Origin: Virgibacillus_F sp049310925 | GTDB taxonomy: Bacteria > Bacillota > Bacilli > Bacillales > Amphibacillaceae | Direction of reading: 5' to 3' | Assembly (NCBI RefSeq): GCF_049310925.1 | Contig: NZ_JBMERP010000013.1 | Span: forward strand, 1-64,000 | DNA: 64,000 bases | Shown: positions 53,168 to 62,325 of the stretch, piece by piece | Position numbering within the stretch: position 1 is the first letter of the stretch | How the letters are laid out: each line of letters begins with the position of its first letter | Position numbers and translations under genes: made by a program | The notes under the pieces: generated by a model | Seen by the model: only the letters and a program-made list of their open reading frames with translations | Databases searched by the model: none | What the model was told of the DNA's origin: nothing

Positions 53168-53187
53168 ATATCTACTTTTCTCGATAT
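53168..53187. promoter_or_regulatory. ArsR operator upstream of the ArsR gene
   Basis: ATATCTA-N6-TCGATAT, 11 bases before the ArsR start codon. The half-sites and spacing are identical to the site at 52790, while the 6-nt centre differs (CTTTTC here, GATATA there). Confidence 0.65.
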
Positions 53188-53320
53188 GTCAATTCTTAAT
53201 GAAAGAACAAAATAAAATTATAAACCTTTAGTGCTATTGCAATTATTTAAATGAGTTTGTGATGGATGTACTTAAACAATCGGACCATTATTTGAAGAGG
53301 CAATTGAAAATAAATAAAAG

Positions 53321-53352
53321 AAAAATCTCAGTTCACTGGACTGAGATTTTTT
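53321..53352. terminator. Terminator after the SRPBCC gene
   Basis: AAAATCTCAGT / ACTGAGATTTT stem with T-runs on both strands. On the minus strand it lies 115 bases past the SRPBCC stop. On the plus strand it follows a tiny open tail (GPLFEEAIENK, stop at 53315-53317) that may be a gene relic. Confidence 0.7.
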
Positions 53353-53466
53353 ATGTTAAATTACATATATCACTACAAATTCGGCACAATTAGTTATGCA
53401 TTTTAAAGTGTAAATCTGAGTTTAGTGATAGGAAACGGAACCCGTTATGCTTCTGGACGCTTCTTT

Positions 53467-53931
53467 TTAATCTGTATTTACCTGCTGTATAGTTGATTGG
53501 TTTAGTTTTTCTGCAATGGCTGCCGTTAAGTCTGTTGTGGTTTTTGGGACGAATGATTTTAGTAAAGGGTTAATCATTGGACCTTTCATTCCTCTTGCTT
53601 TGATGTCCAGATAGCCTGTGATGTTAGATTGCCTGTTTGCGAGTGATTCGGCTTCGAAATAACCTTCCCCTTTAAAATTTTCGTTCAAGCCGGTTAAATC
53701 AAACGTTACCAGATTAGGTTTCTGCCATTTCGTGATATCAATTTTCAAACTAATGGTTTTCTGGATTACTCCAATTTCCCCTTTGAATTTCCACGTCGAT
53801 TGTTTCTCATTTAAAATGGAATGGTCTATATAGCCCGGAACCAAGGGAGCCCAGTTGTTCATATCACTGACGAATGACCAGACATTTTCAATCGGGATAG
53901 CAAGTTCCTGCTTATGAATTCCGTGTGGCAT
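53467..53931 (-). CDS. SRPBCC (CoxG-like) family protein
   Basis: 154 residues from ATG 53931, 9 bases after AAAGGAG. IPIENVWSFVSDMNNWAPLVPG is the START-like fold entry, and GEGYFEAESLANRQSNITGYLDIKARGM continues the beta sheet. CoxG/SRPBCC proteins bind hydrophobic ligands or act as membrane-linked accessory proteins. No cox genes are nearby, so the role is unknown. Confidence 0.78.
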   Translation of the reverse strand: MPHGIHKQELAIPIENVWSFVSDMNNWAPLVPGYIDHSILNEKQSTWKFKGEIGVIQKTISLKIDITKWQKPNLVTFDLTGLNENFKGEGYFEAESLANRQSNITGYLDIKARGMKGPMINPLLKSFVPKTTTDLTAAIAEKLNQSTIQQVNTD

Positions 53932-54381
53932 CACAACATTCTCCTTTACCCTATTTTCCTTTTATTATTCCCGACTTTGGCTGTTGTAAAACAGGTATGT
54001 GTAATGCAGTCTTAAGAAGACCACATAGAATAGCGCTTCAAAGCTGTTCACCCGAATCAATAATGGGGCTTAGTTTTAGGATTTGTCAGCTATAATAGTC
54101 TTTTAGAATCATTGGGGAAGTCGCCAATAAAGTCAACAATATACAGAATTATTGGTGAATGGCGAACGTGGAATGAGGGGACTTTTTCTTCCTGGCGATG
54201 ATTAACAGTTAACTGATGAATAAGGCATTATCACAAGCATGTCCCGTAAAGAGATGCAGTCACCAAATTCTTCCACTCTTCAACGTAGAGCCAAAAGAAT
54301 TCCTCTCAAACGGGGGACGTTTAAAAAATTCTATTGTTCTAGAAAATATAGTACGTACACTTTCATTATACTTATAAAAAG
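53932..54381. other. Intergenic, nothing recognised
   Basis: About 450 bases between the SRPBCC start and the terminator of the murQ operon. Scattered stops in all frames, no strong hairpin, no clear relic. Confidence 0.4.
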
Positions 54382-54437
54382 TAAGCTGCCTTTGTCCTAT
54401 ACATTTTAGGATGAAAGCAGCTTATTTCCTTTTTTTG
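54382..54437. terminator. Terminator of the MurNAc operon
   Basis: TAAGCTGC...GCAGCTTA with an inner TCCTA / TTAGGA extension. T-runs follow on both strands: CTTTTTATAAG on the minus and CTTTTTTTG on the plus. It lies about 105 bases past the murQ stop on the minus strand. Confidence 0.75.
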
Positions 54438-54528
54438 TCTCGTATCATTGGGTCAGTTAATGTTCCCGGCATTTCTTATGTAGTGCTTCAATCAAAAGTA
54501 CGCTTATTAGATCATTAAATTATTGAGA

Positions 54529-55443
54529 TTACTTCAAACATTGTTTCATCGCATAGTAAATAGCTTCCCGGACATATCCATTACTATAACTAATTGCGTC
54601 CAATGCCTCCTGGTATGTAACGCCTCCTTTAATCATTACAATTGCTGGTTTAACCTCGTTATTTGTTAATTTTAGTGTATTTTCAGCTTCAGCGTACGAA
54701 ACTCCAGTGATGTCAATGATAGTACTCTTTGCTCGCTCCTTAAGTTTATAGTTGCTAGCATGTACGTCAACCATCAAATTTTCATGAACCTTGCCCAGCT
54801 TTATCATGGTTGTTGTACTAATCATATTCAAAATCATTTTATGAGCTGTTGCTGCCTTCATCCGGGTTGATCCTGTTAGAACTTCAGGGCCAACCACAAC
54901 TTCTACTACGCTATTGGCAAATTGACTAATCAATGAATTTTCATTACATGATAGTGATACTGTGTATGCGCCAATTTCACTAGCGTATTTCAATGCACCA
55001 ATCGGGTATGGTGTTCGACCGCTAGCGGTAATACCAATTACAACGTCTTTGTCAGAAAGGTTTTTGGCTTTTATATCATTAGCGCCTTGAGTTTCATCGT
55101 CCTCCGATCCCTCAACAGCATTGAAAAATGCTTCATTTCCCCCGGCCATAACAGTTTGTACCATCTCTGGTGGTGTCATGAAAGTAGGGGGGCATTCAGA
55201 TGCATCAATTACACCAAGTCGACCACTTGTCCCAGCCCCTACATAGAAAAGGCGTCCTCCTTTTTTCAATGCTTTACAAATTTGTTCAACAGATTCATTT
55301 ATATTAGGGAGAACTTTTTCTACAGCCTCAGCTACTTTTTTATCTTCCTGATTTATAGTGGTTAAAATCTCTATTGTTGACATTGTATCCAATGCCATAC
55401 TATTAACGTTACGCTTTTCAGTAGTTAAACTCGAAAGTTCCAT
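54529..55443 (-). CDS. murQ: N-acetylmuramic acid 6-phosphate etherase MurQ
   Basis: 304 residues, full length. The SIS fold carries LFYVGAGTSGRLGVIDASECPP, the near-invariant MurQ segment, plus GITASGRTPYPIGAL and STRMKAATAHKMILN. It cleaves the lactyl ether of MurNAc-6-P to give GlcNAc-6-P and D-lactate. It follows AnmK, which supplies MurNAc-6-P, in the same operon. It is separated from the ATPase gene upstream by a 285-base AT-rich gap that could hold a secondary promoter. AAGGGG lies upstream of ATG 55443. Confidence 0.93.
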   Translation of the reverse strand: MELSSLTTEKRNVNSMALDTMSTIEILTTINQEDKKVAEAVEKVLPNINESVEQICKALKKGGRLFYVGAGTSGRLGVIDASECPPTFMTPPEMVQTVMAGGNEAFFNAVEGSEDDETQGANDIKAKNLSDKDVVIGITASGRTPYPIGALKYASEIGAYTVSLSCNENSLISQFANSVVEVVVGPEVLTGSTRMKAATAHKMILNMISTTTMIKLGKVHENLMVDVHASNYKLKERAKSTIIDITGVSYAEAENTLKLTNNEVKPAIVMIKGGVTYQEALDAISYSNGYVREAIYYAMKQCLK

Positions 55444-55728
55444 AGCATGTTAATCCCCTTACTTAAAATTATATATATCGTCTATCGTCATAATACTTAT
55501 TTGCATTGCAAAAATGATAATGTTCTACAATGAAAGCTAAATAACGTTCTAAAAAGGATTACCATCAACTAACCCTTTATTGATTTATCCTTTAATAAAA
55601 CCTCTTTTAATTAGTTTATTTACTCATATTTCCTTTGTTTCCATATGAAATAATTGGAGTTAAAATAACTTATTCTAAATTGCTTAGTATTTACGTAATA
55701 TTCCTGAAATGACTTAACTATATTAGGT

Positions 55729-56703
55729 TTAATTATATAAGTGACATGCCACCCAATGATTTGATTCAACTTCCCGGTAAATTGGCTTCTCTATTGCACA
55801 ATGGTCATAAGCGTTTGGACATCTAAGTCTAAACGGACAGCCAGATGGTGGGTTAGATGGATCAGGAACATCGCCTTGCAAAATAATTCGTTCTCTTTTA
55901 TCTGTAGGATCTATTGATGGTATTGCTGATAGAAGTGACTTTGTATACGGATGTAAAGGATTACTGTAAAGTGATGCCGTGCTGGCCATCTCCATCATTT
56001 GTCCAAGATACATTACCCCCACACGGTCACTCACATGCTTTACTACATTTAAGTCATGAGATATAAACACGTAAGTTAACTTTAAATCCTTTTGAAGATC
56101 AATTAAGAGGTTTAGTATTTGCGCTTGTATGGAAACATCTAAAGCAGATACAGCTTCATCAAGGATTACAATCTTTGGTTTTAAAATCAGTGCTCTGGCA
56201 ATTCCTATCCGTTGACGCTGGCCGCCACTAAATTCATGAGGATGGCGGTTAATTTGCTCTTTCGATAACCCTACTTTATCTGCAATATCTATAATTCTCT
56301 CTGTTGCTTCCTTCTTCGAACAAATATTATGAGTTAGAAGCGGTTCAAGCAAAAGATTTTTAACCGTCATTCTAGGATTTAATGAACTATATGGATCCTG
56401 GAATATCATCTGGAGATCTTTTCTAACCTTTCGGAAATCTCTTTTAGTATAATCCAATATATTTTTCCCGCTATATAGAATTTCACCTGATGTAGGTTCG
56501 TGTAGCCTTAGAATAGAACGGCCAGTTGTAGATTTACCACAACCACTTTCACCTACTAGTGAAAATGTTTCCTCCTCATTTATTTCGAAGCTTACGCCAT
56601 CCACCGCACGAACATAGTTTTTAGTTCTGTTAAATATTCCTTCTTTTTTTGGAAAGTGTTTTTTTAAGTCTTTTACTTTTAGTATTGCGTTACTTGTACT
56701 CAT
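55729..56703 (-). CDS. Peptide-type ABC transporter ATPase (OppF/DppF-like)
   Basis: 324 residues from ATG 56703 (GAGAGGCAGG upstream); an in-frame start at 56760 lies deeper in the preceding gene. Walker A is GESGCGKST, the signature FSGGQRQRIGIARAL, Walker B IVILDEAVSALD, and the C-terminal Cys pattern GCPFRLRCPNAYDHC. It overlaps the OppD-like gene by 14 bases. It is the second ATPase of the importer inside the MurNAc operon. Confidence 0.92.
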   Translation of the reverse strand: MSTSNAILKVKDLKKHFPKKEGIFNRTKNYVRAVDGVSFEINEEETFSLVGESGCGKSTTGRSILRLHEPTSGEILYSGKNILDYTKRDFRKVRKDLQMIFQDPYSSLNPRMTVKNLLLEPLLTHNICSKKEATERIIDIADKVGLSKEQINRHPHEFSGGQRQRIGIARALILKPKIVILDEAVSALDVSIQAQILNLLIDLQKDLKLTYVFISHDLNVVKHVSDRVGVMYLGQMMEMASTASLYSNPLHPYTKSLLSAIPSIDPTDKRERIILQGDVPDPSNPPSGCPFRLRCPNAYDHCAIEKPIYREVESNHWVACHLYN

Positions 56704-57691
56704 ATGTGTTAACCTGCCTCTCCGTTGCATAAAGCCAACATTTACTTGTATGGTCTTCATCTATCGGGAATAATGGAGGGTCTTCCTGGTGACAAATATC
56801 CATTACATGTGGACATCGAGAAGCAAAACGACAACCAGACTTATTCAATTGTTTTGGCGTCGGAACATTGCCCGGAATAGAGTATAGCTTAGTCGTTCTA
56901 TCGCCTAATGATTTTACAGAATCTAACAACCCCTTTGAATAAGGGTGAGTCGGGTTTTTGAATAATTCTATAACTGAAGCTTCCTCTACTAATTCCCCAG
57001 CGTACATTACTGCTACTCGCTCACAGGTGTCCGCAATTACCCCTAAATCGTGTGTGATCATTAGTATAGAAGTGTCAAAATCCTCGGTTAACGAATTCAT
57101 TAGTTCCAGAATTTGTGCTTGAATAGTTACATCCAAAGCTGTTGTTGGTTCATCTGCTATTATTAGTTTTGGTTTACAGATAAGCGCCATTGCAATCATT
57201 ACTCTTTGTCTCATTCCACCCGATAGTTCGTGTGGGTAGTTTTTTAATAATTTCTCAGGCCTAGCGAAGCCGACCTTATCTAACATATCAATTATCAGAC
57301 CCTGAGTCTGTTTCTTAGTATATTGTCCATGAAATTTCAATACTTCTGCAATTTGGTGTTCAATTGTAAACAGGGGATCTAACGCAGTCATTGGTTCTTG
57401 AAATATCATAGATACTTCATTCCCTCTGATTTTTAGCATCTCCTTTTTTGAGAGCTTTGTTAGATTAGTCGTGCCATTAAGAAAAATTTCTCCATTCCCA
57501 ACACTTAATGCATCAGGGAGTAAATCTAGGATGGACAAGGCTGTTAAACTCTTGCCACTTCCCGACTCACCAACTATGCCGTACTTTTGTTTCTTTTTAA
57601 CTGACAAATTTATTTTATTTACAACATTAAATTTCTGCTTATCAATGTTTACATCTATTGTGAGATTTTTAATTTCTAATATATTGTTCAT
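56690..57691 (-). CDS. Peptide-type ABC transporter ATPase (OppD/DppD-like)
   Basis: 333 residues. Walker A is GESGSGKSL, the signature LSGGMRQRVMIAMAL, Walker B LIIADEPTTALD, and the Cys-containing tail is GCRFASRCPHVMDIC. GGAGAGGG precedes the ATG, which overlaps the anmK stop as ATGA. It works with the OppF-like protein and the permeases at 58922-60723. Confidence 0.92.
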   Translation of the reverse strand: MNNILEIKNLTIDVNIDKQKFNVVNKINLSVKKKQKYGIVGESGSGKSLTALSILDLLPDALSVGNGEIFLNGTTNLTKLSKKEMLKIRGNEVSMIFQEPMTALDPLFTIEHQIAEVLKFHGQYTKKQTQGLIIDMLDKVGFARPEKLLKNYPHELSGGMRQRVMIAMALICKPKLIIADEPTTALDVTIQAQILELMNSLTEDFDTSILMITHDLGVIADTCERVAVMYAGELVEEASVIELFKNPTHPYSKGLLDSVKSLGDRTTKLYSIPGNVPTPKQLNKSGCRFASRCPHVMDICHQEDPPLFPIDEDHTSKCWLYATERQVNTYEYK

Positions 57692-58896
57692 TTTAACCCT
57701 CTCCTTGAAGAGTCCATACGATTAAATGCATCAGGTTGAGTGTATGCAATTTTCCCCATTATTACTGGTTTATCAGCTCCGGTTGCAGAAGGGATTTGGT
57801 TGTAGTTCGCATGAATACACTGGTAGCCTAATATTGCAAAGGCCAAAGCTTCCTTGAAATCACTGGAAATATGAAAATGTTCATGCGTGTGTACCTCGGT
57901 GTTCGGCAAGTGATGTTTTAATCGCTCTATCAAATAAGAATTATAGCTCCCGCCACCACCAACTATCATTTCATCAATTTGATAACCTGCTTTTTCTAAA
58001 AATTCTCTGTAACTATGCACAATTGACACAACGGTCCACTCACTAATCGTTGTTACTAAATCCTCAGTATTTATATGACCAAATTTGTTGAGAATATCAT
58101 CAACATATGTTTTCCCGAATAATTCCCTCCCAGTGGTTTTTGGAGGAATTAACGAAAAGTATTCATGTTCCATCAATTTGTTTAATAAATCTTGATTTAT
58201 AGTACCTAAATATGCCATTTGGCCATCTTTATCATAATTTTTATTGCCGCTTGTAATTCTTGTAATAATTTCATCAATTACCATGTTCCCAGGGCCGGTA
58301 TCGAAAGAACGAATTGAGTCTTTGGAACTGTTCTTAGGAATATACGTAACGTTTCCTATCCCACCAATATTCTGTATGGCACGTGATTTTAACTCACTGC
58401 TAAATAGTAAATAATCCACGTACGAAACTAGTGGTGCTCCTTGACCGTTGGCTGCCATATCAGCTGTACGGAAATCTCCAACTACTGCTATCCCGGTTTC
58501 TTCTGAAAGTACAGATAAATCACCAATTTGTAACGTTCCAGGGACATCAACTTTGTCTTCTCCATGAAATGGTTGATGATATATTGTTTGCCCGTGAGAA
58601 CTAATAAAGTCCACTTCATTATTCGACATATTTGCTTTTTCTAATAACTCATATACAGCTAGACTAAATTCACGCGCCAGAAATACATTCATGGAGCATA
58701 TTTTTTGTAAGTCGGCTGTATCTGGTGAACATAATTTTAGTATCTCTTCTCGAACTTCTTTAGAGTATTGTTTTGTTAAAGTGTCAATGACTTTTGCGTT
58801 TACATTGTCACCTGATCCTTCTAATTCAACAAGAACTGCGTCAATACCATCTAGTGAAGTTCCTGACATTAGACCTATACCTATAGTCTTCTGCAT
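57688..58896 (-). CDS. anmK: Anhydro-N-acetylmuramic acid kinase AnmK
   Basis: 402 residues from ATG 58896 (ATAGGGGTG upstream; GTG 58905 overlaps that site). GIGLMSGTSLDGIDAVLVEL is the family's ATP-binding start, SHGQTIYHQPF and NIGGIGNVTYIP follow, and VGGGGSYNSYLIERL lies near the C-terminus. It hydrolyses and phosphorylates 1,6-anhydro-MurNAc to MurNAc-6-P, the substrate of MurQ. In this operon it sits between permease and ATPase genes, suggesting that the importer brings in anhydro-muropeptides or anhMurNAc. Confidence 0.93.
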   Translation of the reverse strand: MQKTIGIGLMSGTSLDGIDAVLVELEGSGDNVNAKVIDTLTKQYSKEVREEILKLCSPDTADLQKICSMNVFLAREFSLAVYELLEKANMSNNEVDFISSHGQTIYHQPFHGEDKVDVPGTLQIGDLSVLSEETGIAVVGDFRTADMAANGQGAPLVSYVDYLLFSSELKSRAIQNIGGIGNVTYIPKNSSKDSIRSFDTGPGNMVIDEIITRITSGNKNYDKDGQMAYLGTINQDLLNKLMEHEYFSLIPPKTTGRELFGKTYVDDILNKFGHINTEDLVTTISEWTVVSIVHSYREFLEKAGYQIDEMIVGGGGSYNSYLIERLKHHLPNTEVHTHEHFHISSDFKEALAFAILGYQCIHANYNQIPSATGADKPVIMGKIAYTQPDAFNRMDSSRRGLK

Positions 58897-58921
58897 CTTT
58901 AACACCCCTATTTTACATAGT

Positions 58922-59749
58922 TTATTTAAGTTTTGGATCTAGTATATCTCTTAAACTATCACCAAATAAATTAAAACAAAATATAGTGAAAACTATAGCG
59001 CCAGTCGGAAACAGAATGGTCCATGGAGCAAACTCCATATAAGCTCGGCTTGAGTTGAGCATTACCCCCCAGGATGGATTTGGAGGTTGTACACCAAGTC
59101 CTAGAAAGCTTAAGGCTGCTTCAGTTAAAATTGCTCCAGATAGTCCCAATGTAATTTGTACAATAAATGGGGCCATGATATTCGGCGTAATATGCTTGAA
59201 TATAATTTTTATAGGTGAGACACCAATTGCAACTGCATTGGTTATATATTCATTTTCTTTAACACCAATTACTGTTCCTCTAACTATTCTTGTGAACACT
59301 GGAGTGAATACAATTCCTATGGCAATCATTGTATTTGTTACACTTGGTCCTAAAACAGCAACAATTGCTAGAGCAAGAAGAATGTCGGGGAAAGCAAAAA
59401 AGACATCCATTATTCGCATAATAATTTGATCTACCTTACCTTGGAAATATCCGCTTATCAATCCAAAAATCAATCCAAGAGACGCACCTATTCCAACGGC
59501 AATAAGCCCGACTTGGAGTGAAACTTGTGCACCGTACACGATTCTAGAAAAAATATCTCTCCCAAATTCATCCGTACCAAAGATGAATTGTACACTTGGG
59601 CTTTCCATTGTGTGTTTAGTAAACATATGTTCAGGACTGTAAGGTGCTATTAATGGGGCTAGGCCTGCTATTAAAATCACTAACACGATCCCAATAGCTC
59701 CCAGTAATCCTACTTTATCTTGTATTAAACGTTTTAAGAACTGTTTCAT
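58922..59749 (-). CDS. Peptide-type ABC permease (OppC/DppC-like)
   Basis: 275 residues from ATG 59749 with AGAGAG upstream; GTG 59758 is a weaker option. FGTDEFGRDIFSRIVYGA is the DppC-family hallmark, the EAA loop is AVAIGVSPIKIIFKHITP, and the end is DSLRDILDPKLK. It forms the channel with the OppB-like protein. Confidence 0.92.
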   Translation of the reverse strand: MKQFLKRLIQDKVGLLGAIGIVLVILIAGLAPLIAPYSPEHMFTKHTMESPSVQFIFGTDEFGRDIFSRIVYGAQVSLQVGLIAVGIGASLGLIFGLISGYFQGKVDQIIMRIMDVFFAFPDILLALAIVAVLGPSVTNTMIAIGIVFTPVFTRIVRGTVIGVKENEYITNAVAIGVSPIKIIFKHITPNIMAPFIVQITLGLSGAILTEAALSFLGLGVQPPNPSWGVMLNSSRAYMEFAPWTILFPTGAIVFTIFCFNLFGDSLRDILDPKLK

Positions 59750-59778
59750 AAAAATCACTCTCTCTAAATAATAGAATC

Positions 59779-60723
59779 TTATTTATAGCTTATTCTTGGA
59801 TCTAAATAGGAGTAAAGAATATCTACAAGTAAATTAATCATGACAAACACGAATGCTATAAATAACACAGCCCCTTGAACAACTATAAAGTCTCTTTGAG
59901 TTATAGCAGTGAGTACCAATTGGCCTAGACCTGGTAACGAGAAAATTTGTTCGATTATCACTGTCCCACCTAAAAGTGTCCCTATTTGTAATCCAATAAT
60001 TGTTAAGATAGGGATCATAGCATTCTTAAGTGCATGTTGAAAGATAACTATCTTTTCTTTTGCACCTTTTGCTCTAATTGTACGAATAAAGTCTTGTCTC
60101 AATATTTCTAATATAGAAGACCTTGTCATTCTCATTACTGCACCTGCCATCGAAGTTCCTAGGACGATAGAGGGTATTATCATAATTTCGAGATTTTTAA
60201 AAGGTTCGTCAAAGAAACCAACGTAACCTATAGGGGGACTATAAGAGAATGTTAATGCCAAAACTAATATAATAACAGTTGCCAATGCAAAGTTAGGCAC
60301 TGATACACCTAGTAATGAAATAATTCTCACTCCAAAGTCGATATTACTGTTTCTTCTCATCGCTGCGATTATTCCTAGAGGTATAGCAATAATCCATGAA
60401 ATAAAAGCCGAAATCAATGTTAGCTCAAATGTCAATTTAAAACGGTTTAAGATATCTGGCAATACAGCTTTACCTGTCCTCATAGATTCTCCAAAATCAC
60501 CTGTCACTACGCCACCTATCCAATTAAGATATTGTTGATATAGTGGTAGATTAAGTCCAAAATCTTTTCTGAGTTGTTCAACTGCTTCAGGCGTTGCGTC
60601 TGTTCCTAAAATTGTTAAAGCCAAATCTCCAGGGACAATTCGCATAATAATAAAAATGAAAATTGATACACCGAACAATACTGGGAACAACATTAATATT
60701 CTTCTTAAAATATATGTATACAC
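59779..60723 (-). CDS. Peptide-type ABC permease (OppB/DppB-like)
   Basis: 314 residues starting with GTG 60723 after AAGGGTGAATCC. About six helices; PGDLALTILGTDATPE in the first loop, RTIRAKGAKEKIVIFQHALKN as the coupling loop, and LLVDILYSYLDPRI at the end. It is partner to the OppC-like permease downstream. Confidence 0.92.
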   Translation of the reverse strand: MYTYILRRILMLFPVLFGVSIFIFIIMRIVPGDLALTILGTDATPEAVEQLRKDFGLNLPLYQQYLNWIGGVVTGDFGESMRTGKAVLPDILNRFKLTFELTLISAFISWIIAIPLGIIAAMRRNSNIDFGVRIISLLGVSVPNFALATVIILVLALTFSYSPPIGYVGFFDEPFKNLEIMIIPSIVLGTSMAGAVMRMTRSSILEILRQDFIRTIRAKGAKEKIVIFQHALKNAMIPILTIIGLQIGTLLGGTVIIEQIFSLPGLGQLVLTAITQRDFIVVQGAVLFIAFVFVMINLLVDILYSYLDPRISYK

Positions 60724-60750
60724 ATGGATTCACCCTTAATAAGAGAGTAG

Positions 60751-60771
60751 AGTGCTGCTGAAAGCAGCACT
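60751..60771 (-). promoter_or_regulatory. Stem-loop between the binding-protein and permease genes
   Basis: AGTGCTGCT / AGCAGCACT, a perfect 9-bp stem with a 3-nt loop and no T-run. It sits 6 bases after the binding-protein stop on the minus strand, the usual place for a 3' mRNA stabiliser that lets binding protein exceed permease. Confidence 0.7.
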
Positions 60772-60776
60772 TCAAT

Positions 60777-62324
60777 TTATTTTTTAGAGACGTTTGTGAT
60801 ATCTTCTCCATTATGTGGATAAGGTGTAAAGTTTTTCACAGTACTATTAACCGCAACATACTTCATTGGAGAAACCAAAAACAAGTTTGGAGATAAATTA
60901 ATTAACTTTCTTTGTGCTTCGTTATAAATCTCTTTGCGCTGTGCATGGTCAAGTGTTTGCTTTCCCTTCTCTACCAATTGATCGTATTCTGTATTTGAGA
61001 AATTCCATACGTTGGCAGAACCGTTTGTATGGAAGAAATAGTTTAATGCCCTGTCTGGGTCGGTTCCAGACCCATTACGACCTATTAAAATATCAGCAGA
61101 AGTATTAGACCATGTATCTATATACTCGCCCCATTCAATTTGGTTAATCGTTGCATCTACTCCAATTTCTTTCCACTGTTGTTGTAACAATTGTGCTGTA
61201 TCAACCATATCTGCATATGTTGAAGCAGTGGTTATTTCTGTTTTAAAACCGTCTGGAAAGCCTGCTTCTGCAAGTAATTCTTTTGCTTTTTCAATATCAC
61301 GTTGATATAATTCTTCTTTAGTAACATCAATTGCCCAATCTCCCATGGAAGGAGCTACAGGGCCAGATATAATTGCATCACCATCCCATACTATATCTGC
61401 AACGCTTTTACGGTCAGTTGCTAAACTTAATGCCTGCCTCACTTTTTCATTATTAAATGGTTCTTTTGCGACATTGAAACCTACATAACTATATTCTAAA
61501 GATTGATAATCAATAATATTCATATTTTCTTGATCTTTAAGTAAAGAAGCAGATTTTGCTGTTAAAGTAGTCATATCAATCTCGCCTGTTCGAATAGCAG
61601 ATAATCTTGCTGCCTCTTCCTTCATAGTGTAATAGATAACTTCATCAAGTTTTGGTTGTCCGTCTATATAATAATTTTCATTTTTTTCAAGTGTTACACT
61701 GTTATCCGGAATCCATTCAACAAACTTGAAAGGTCCTGTTCCAACAGCAACTTGTTGCAGATCACCATTTTCTTCTACAACTTCTTTAGCAACCACTGCT
61801 GCACTAGAGTTAGTTAAATAATTTAGAAATGTTGCTGATGGTTCCTTTAATGTGAATTTAATTTTATAATCATCTACTACTTCTATTTTATCAACGTTAG
61901 AAAAGTAAGATTTTATATGGGAAGCAGTTTCTTCATCTAATATACGTTCGAAACTGTATAAAACATCTTCTGCTGTCATTTCACGTCCATTATGAAACTT
62001 TACACCCTCAATCAAGTTGAAAATATATGTTTGTTCATTCGGTTGGTCCCAACTCTTGGCTAATTGACCTTTAATTTCCATGTTCTTATCAAATGTTACT
62101 AGTCCTTCATAAACCTTGGAATATACCCGAACTGATGAGTGAGCAGGTGTTTTATGAGGATCAAGCCCCGCAGGTTCCTGGTCGTTGGCTATTTTTAACA
62201 CTTGCTTTGCATCTGCACTTGAATCTCCATCTTCGTTACTGCTAGAACTACTGTCCTCTGAGCAAGCAGCTGTTACTAGAGTGATAGTAAGAACTACAAG
62301 AAATAAAAATACTTTTTTTAACAT
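60777..62324 (-). CDS. ABC transporter substrate-binding lipoprotein (SBP family 5)
   Basis: 515 residues. Lipobox LVTAAC with the lipidated Cys near residue 20, then a Ser-rich linker. Family 5 landmarks: GLDPHKTPAHSSVRVYSKVYEGL, AKSWDQPNEQTYIF, GTGPFKFVEW and a late QRKLINLSPNLFLVSP. AAAGGAG before the ATG lies inside the 3' end of the serine-hydrolase gene. Its ligand is probably a muropeptide or MurNAc-containing compound, inferred from operon partners. Confidence 0.9.
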   Translation of the reverse strand: MLKKVFLFLVVLTITLVTAACSEDSSSSSNEDGDSSADAKQVLKIANDQEPAGLDPHKTPAHSSVRVYSKVYEGLVTFDKNMEIKGQLAKSWDQPNEQTYIFNLIEGVKFHNGREMTAEDVLYSFERILDEETASHIKSYFSNVDKIEVVDDYKIKFTLKEPSATFLNYLTNSSAAVVAKEVVEENGDLQQVAVGTGPFKFVEWIPDNSVTLEKNENYYIDGQPKLDEVIYYTMKEEAARLSAIRTGEIDMTTLTAKSASLLKDQENMNIIDYQSLEYSYVGFNVAKEPFNNEKVRQALSLATDRKSVADIVWDGDAIISGPVAPSMGDWAIDVTKEELYQRDIEKAKELLAEAGFPDGFKTEITTASTYADMVDTAQLLQQQWKEIGVDATINQIEWGEYIDTWSNTSADILIGRNGSGTDPDRALNYFFHTNGSANVWNFSNTEYDQLVEKGKQTLDHAQRKEIYNEAQRKLINLSPNLFLVSPMKYVAVNSTVKNFTPYPHNGEDITNVSKK

Positions 62325-62325
62325 T

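Noticed and set aside
54382..54437. Orphan plus-strand terminator marking a hidden small RNA
   Set aside because: On the minus strand the same hairpin has its own T-run and lies shortly after murQ, which explains it.
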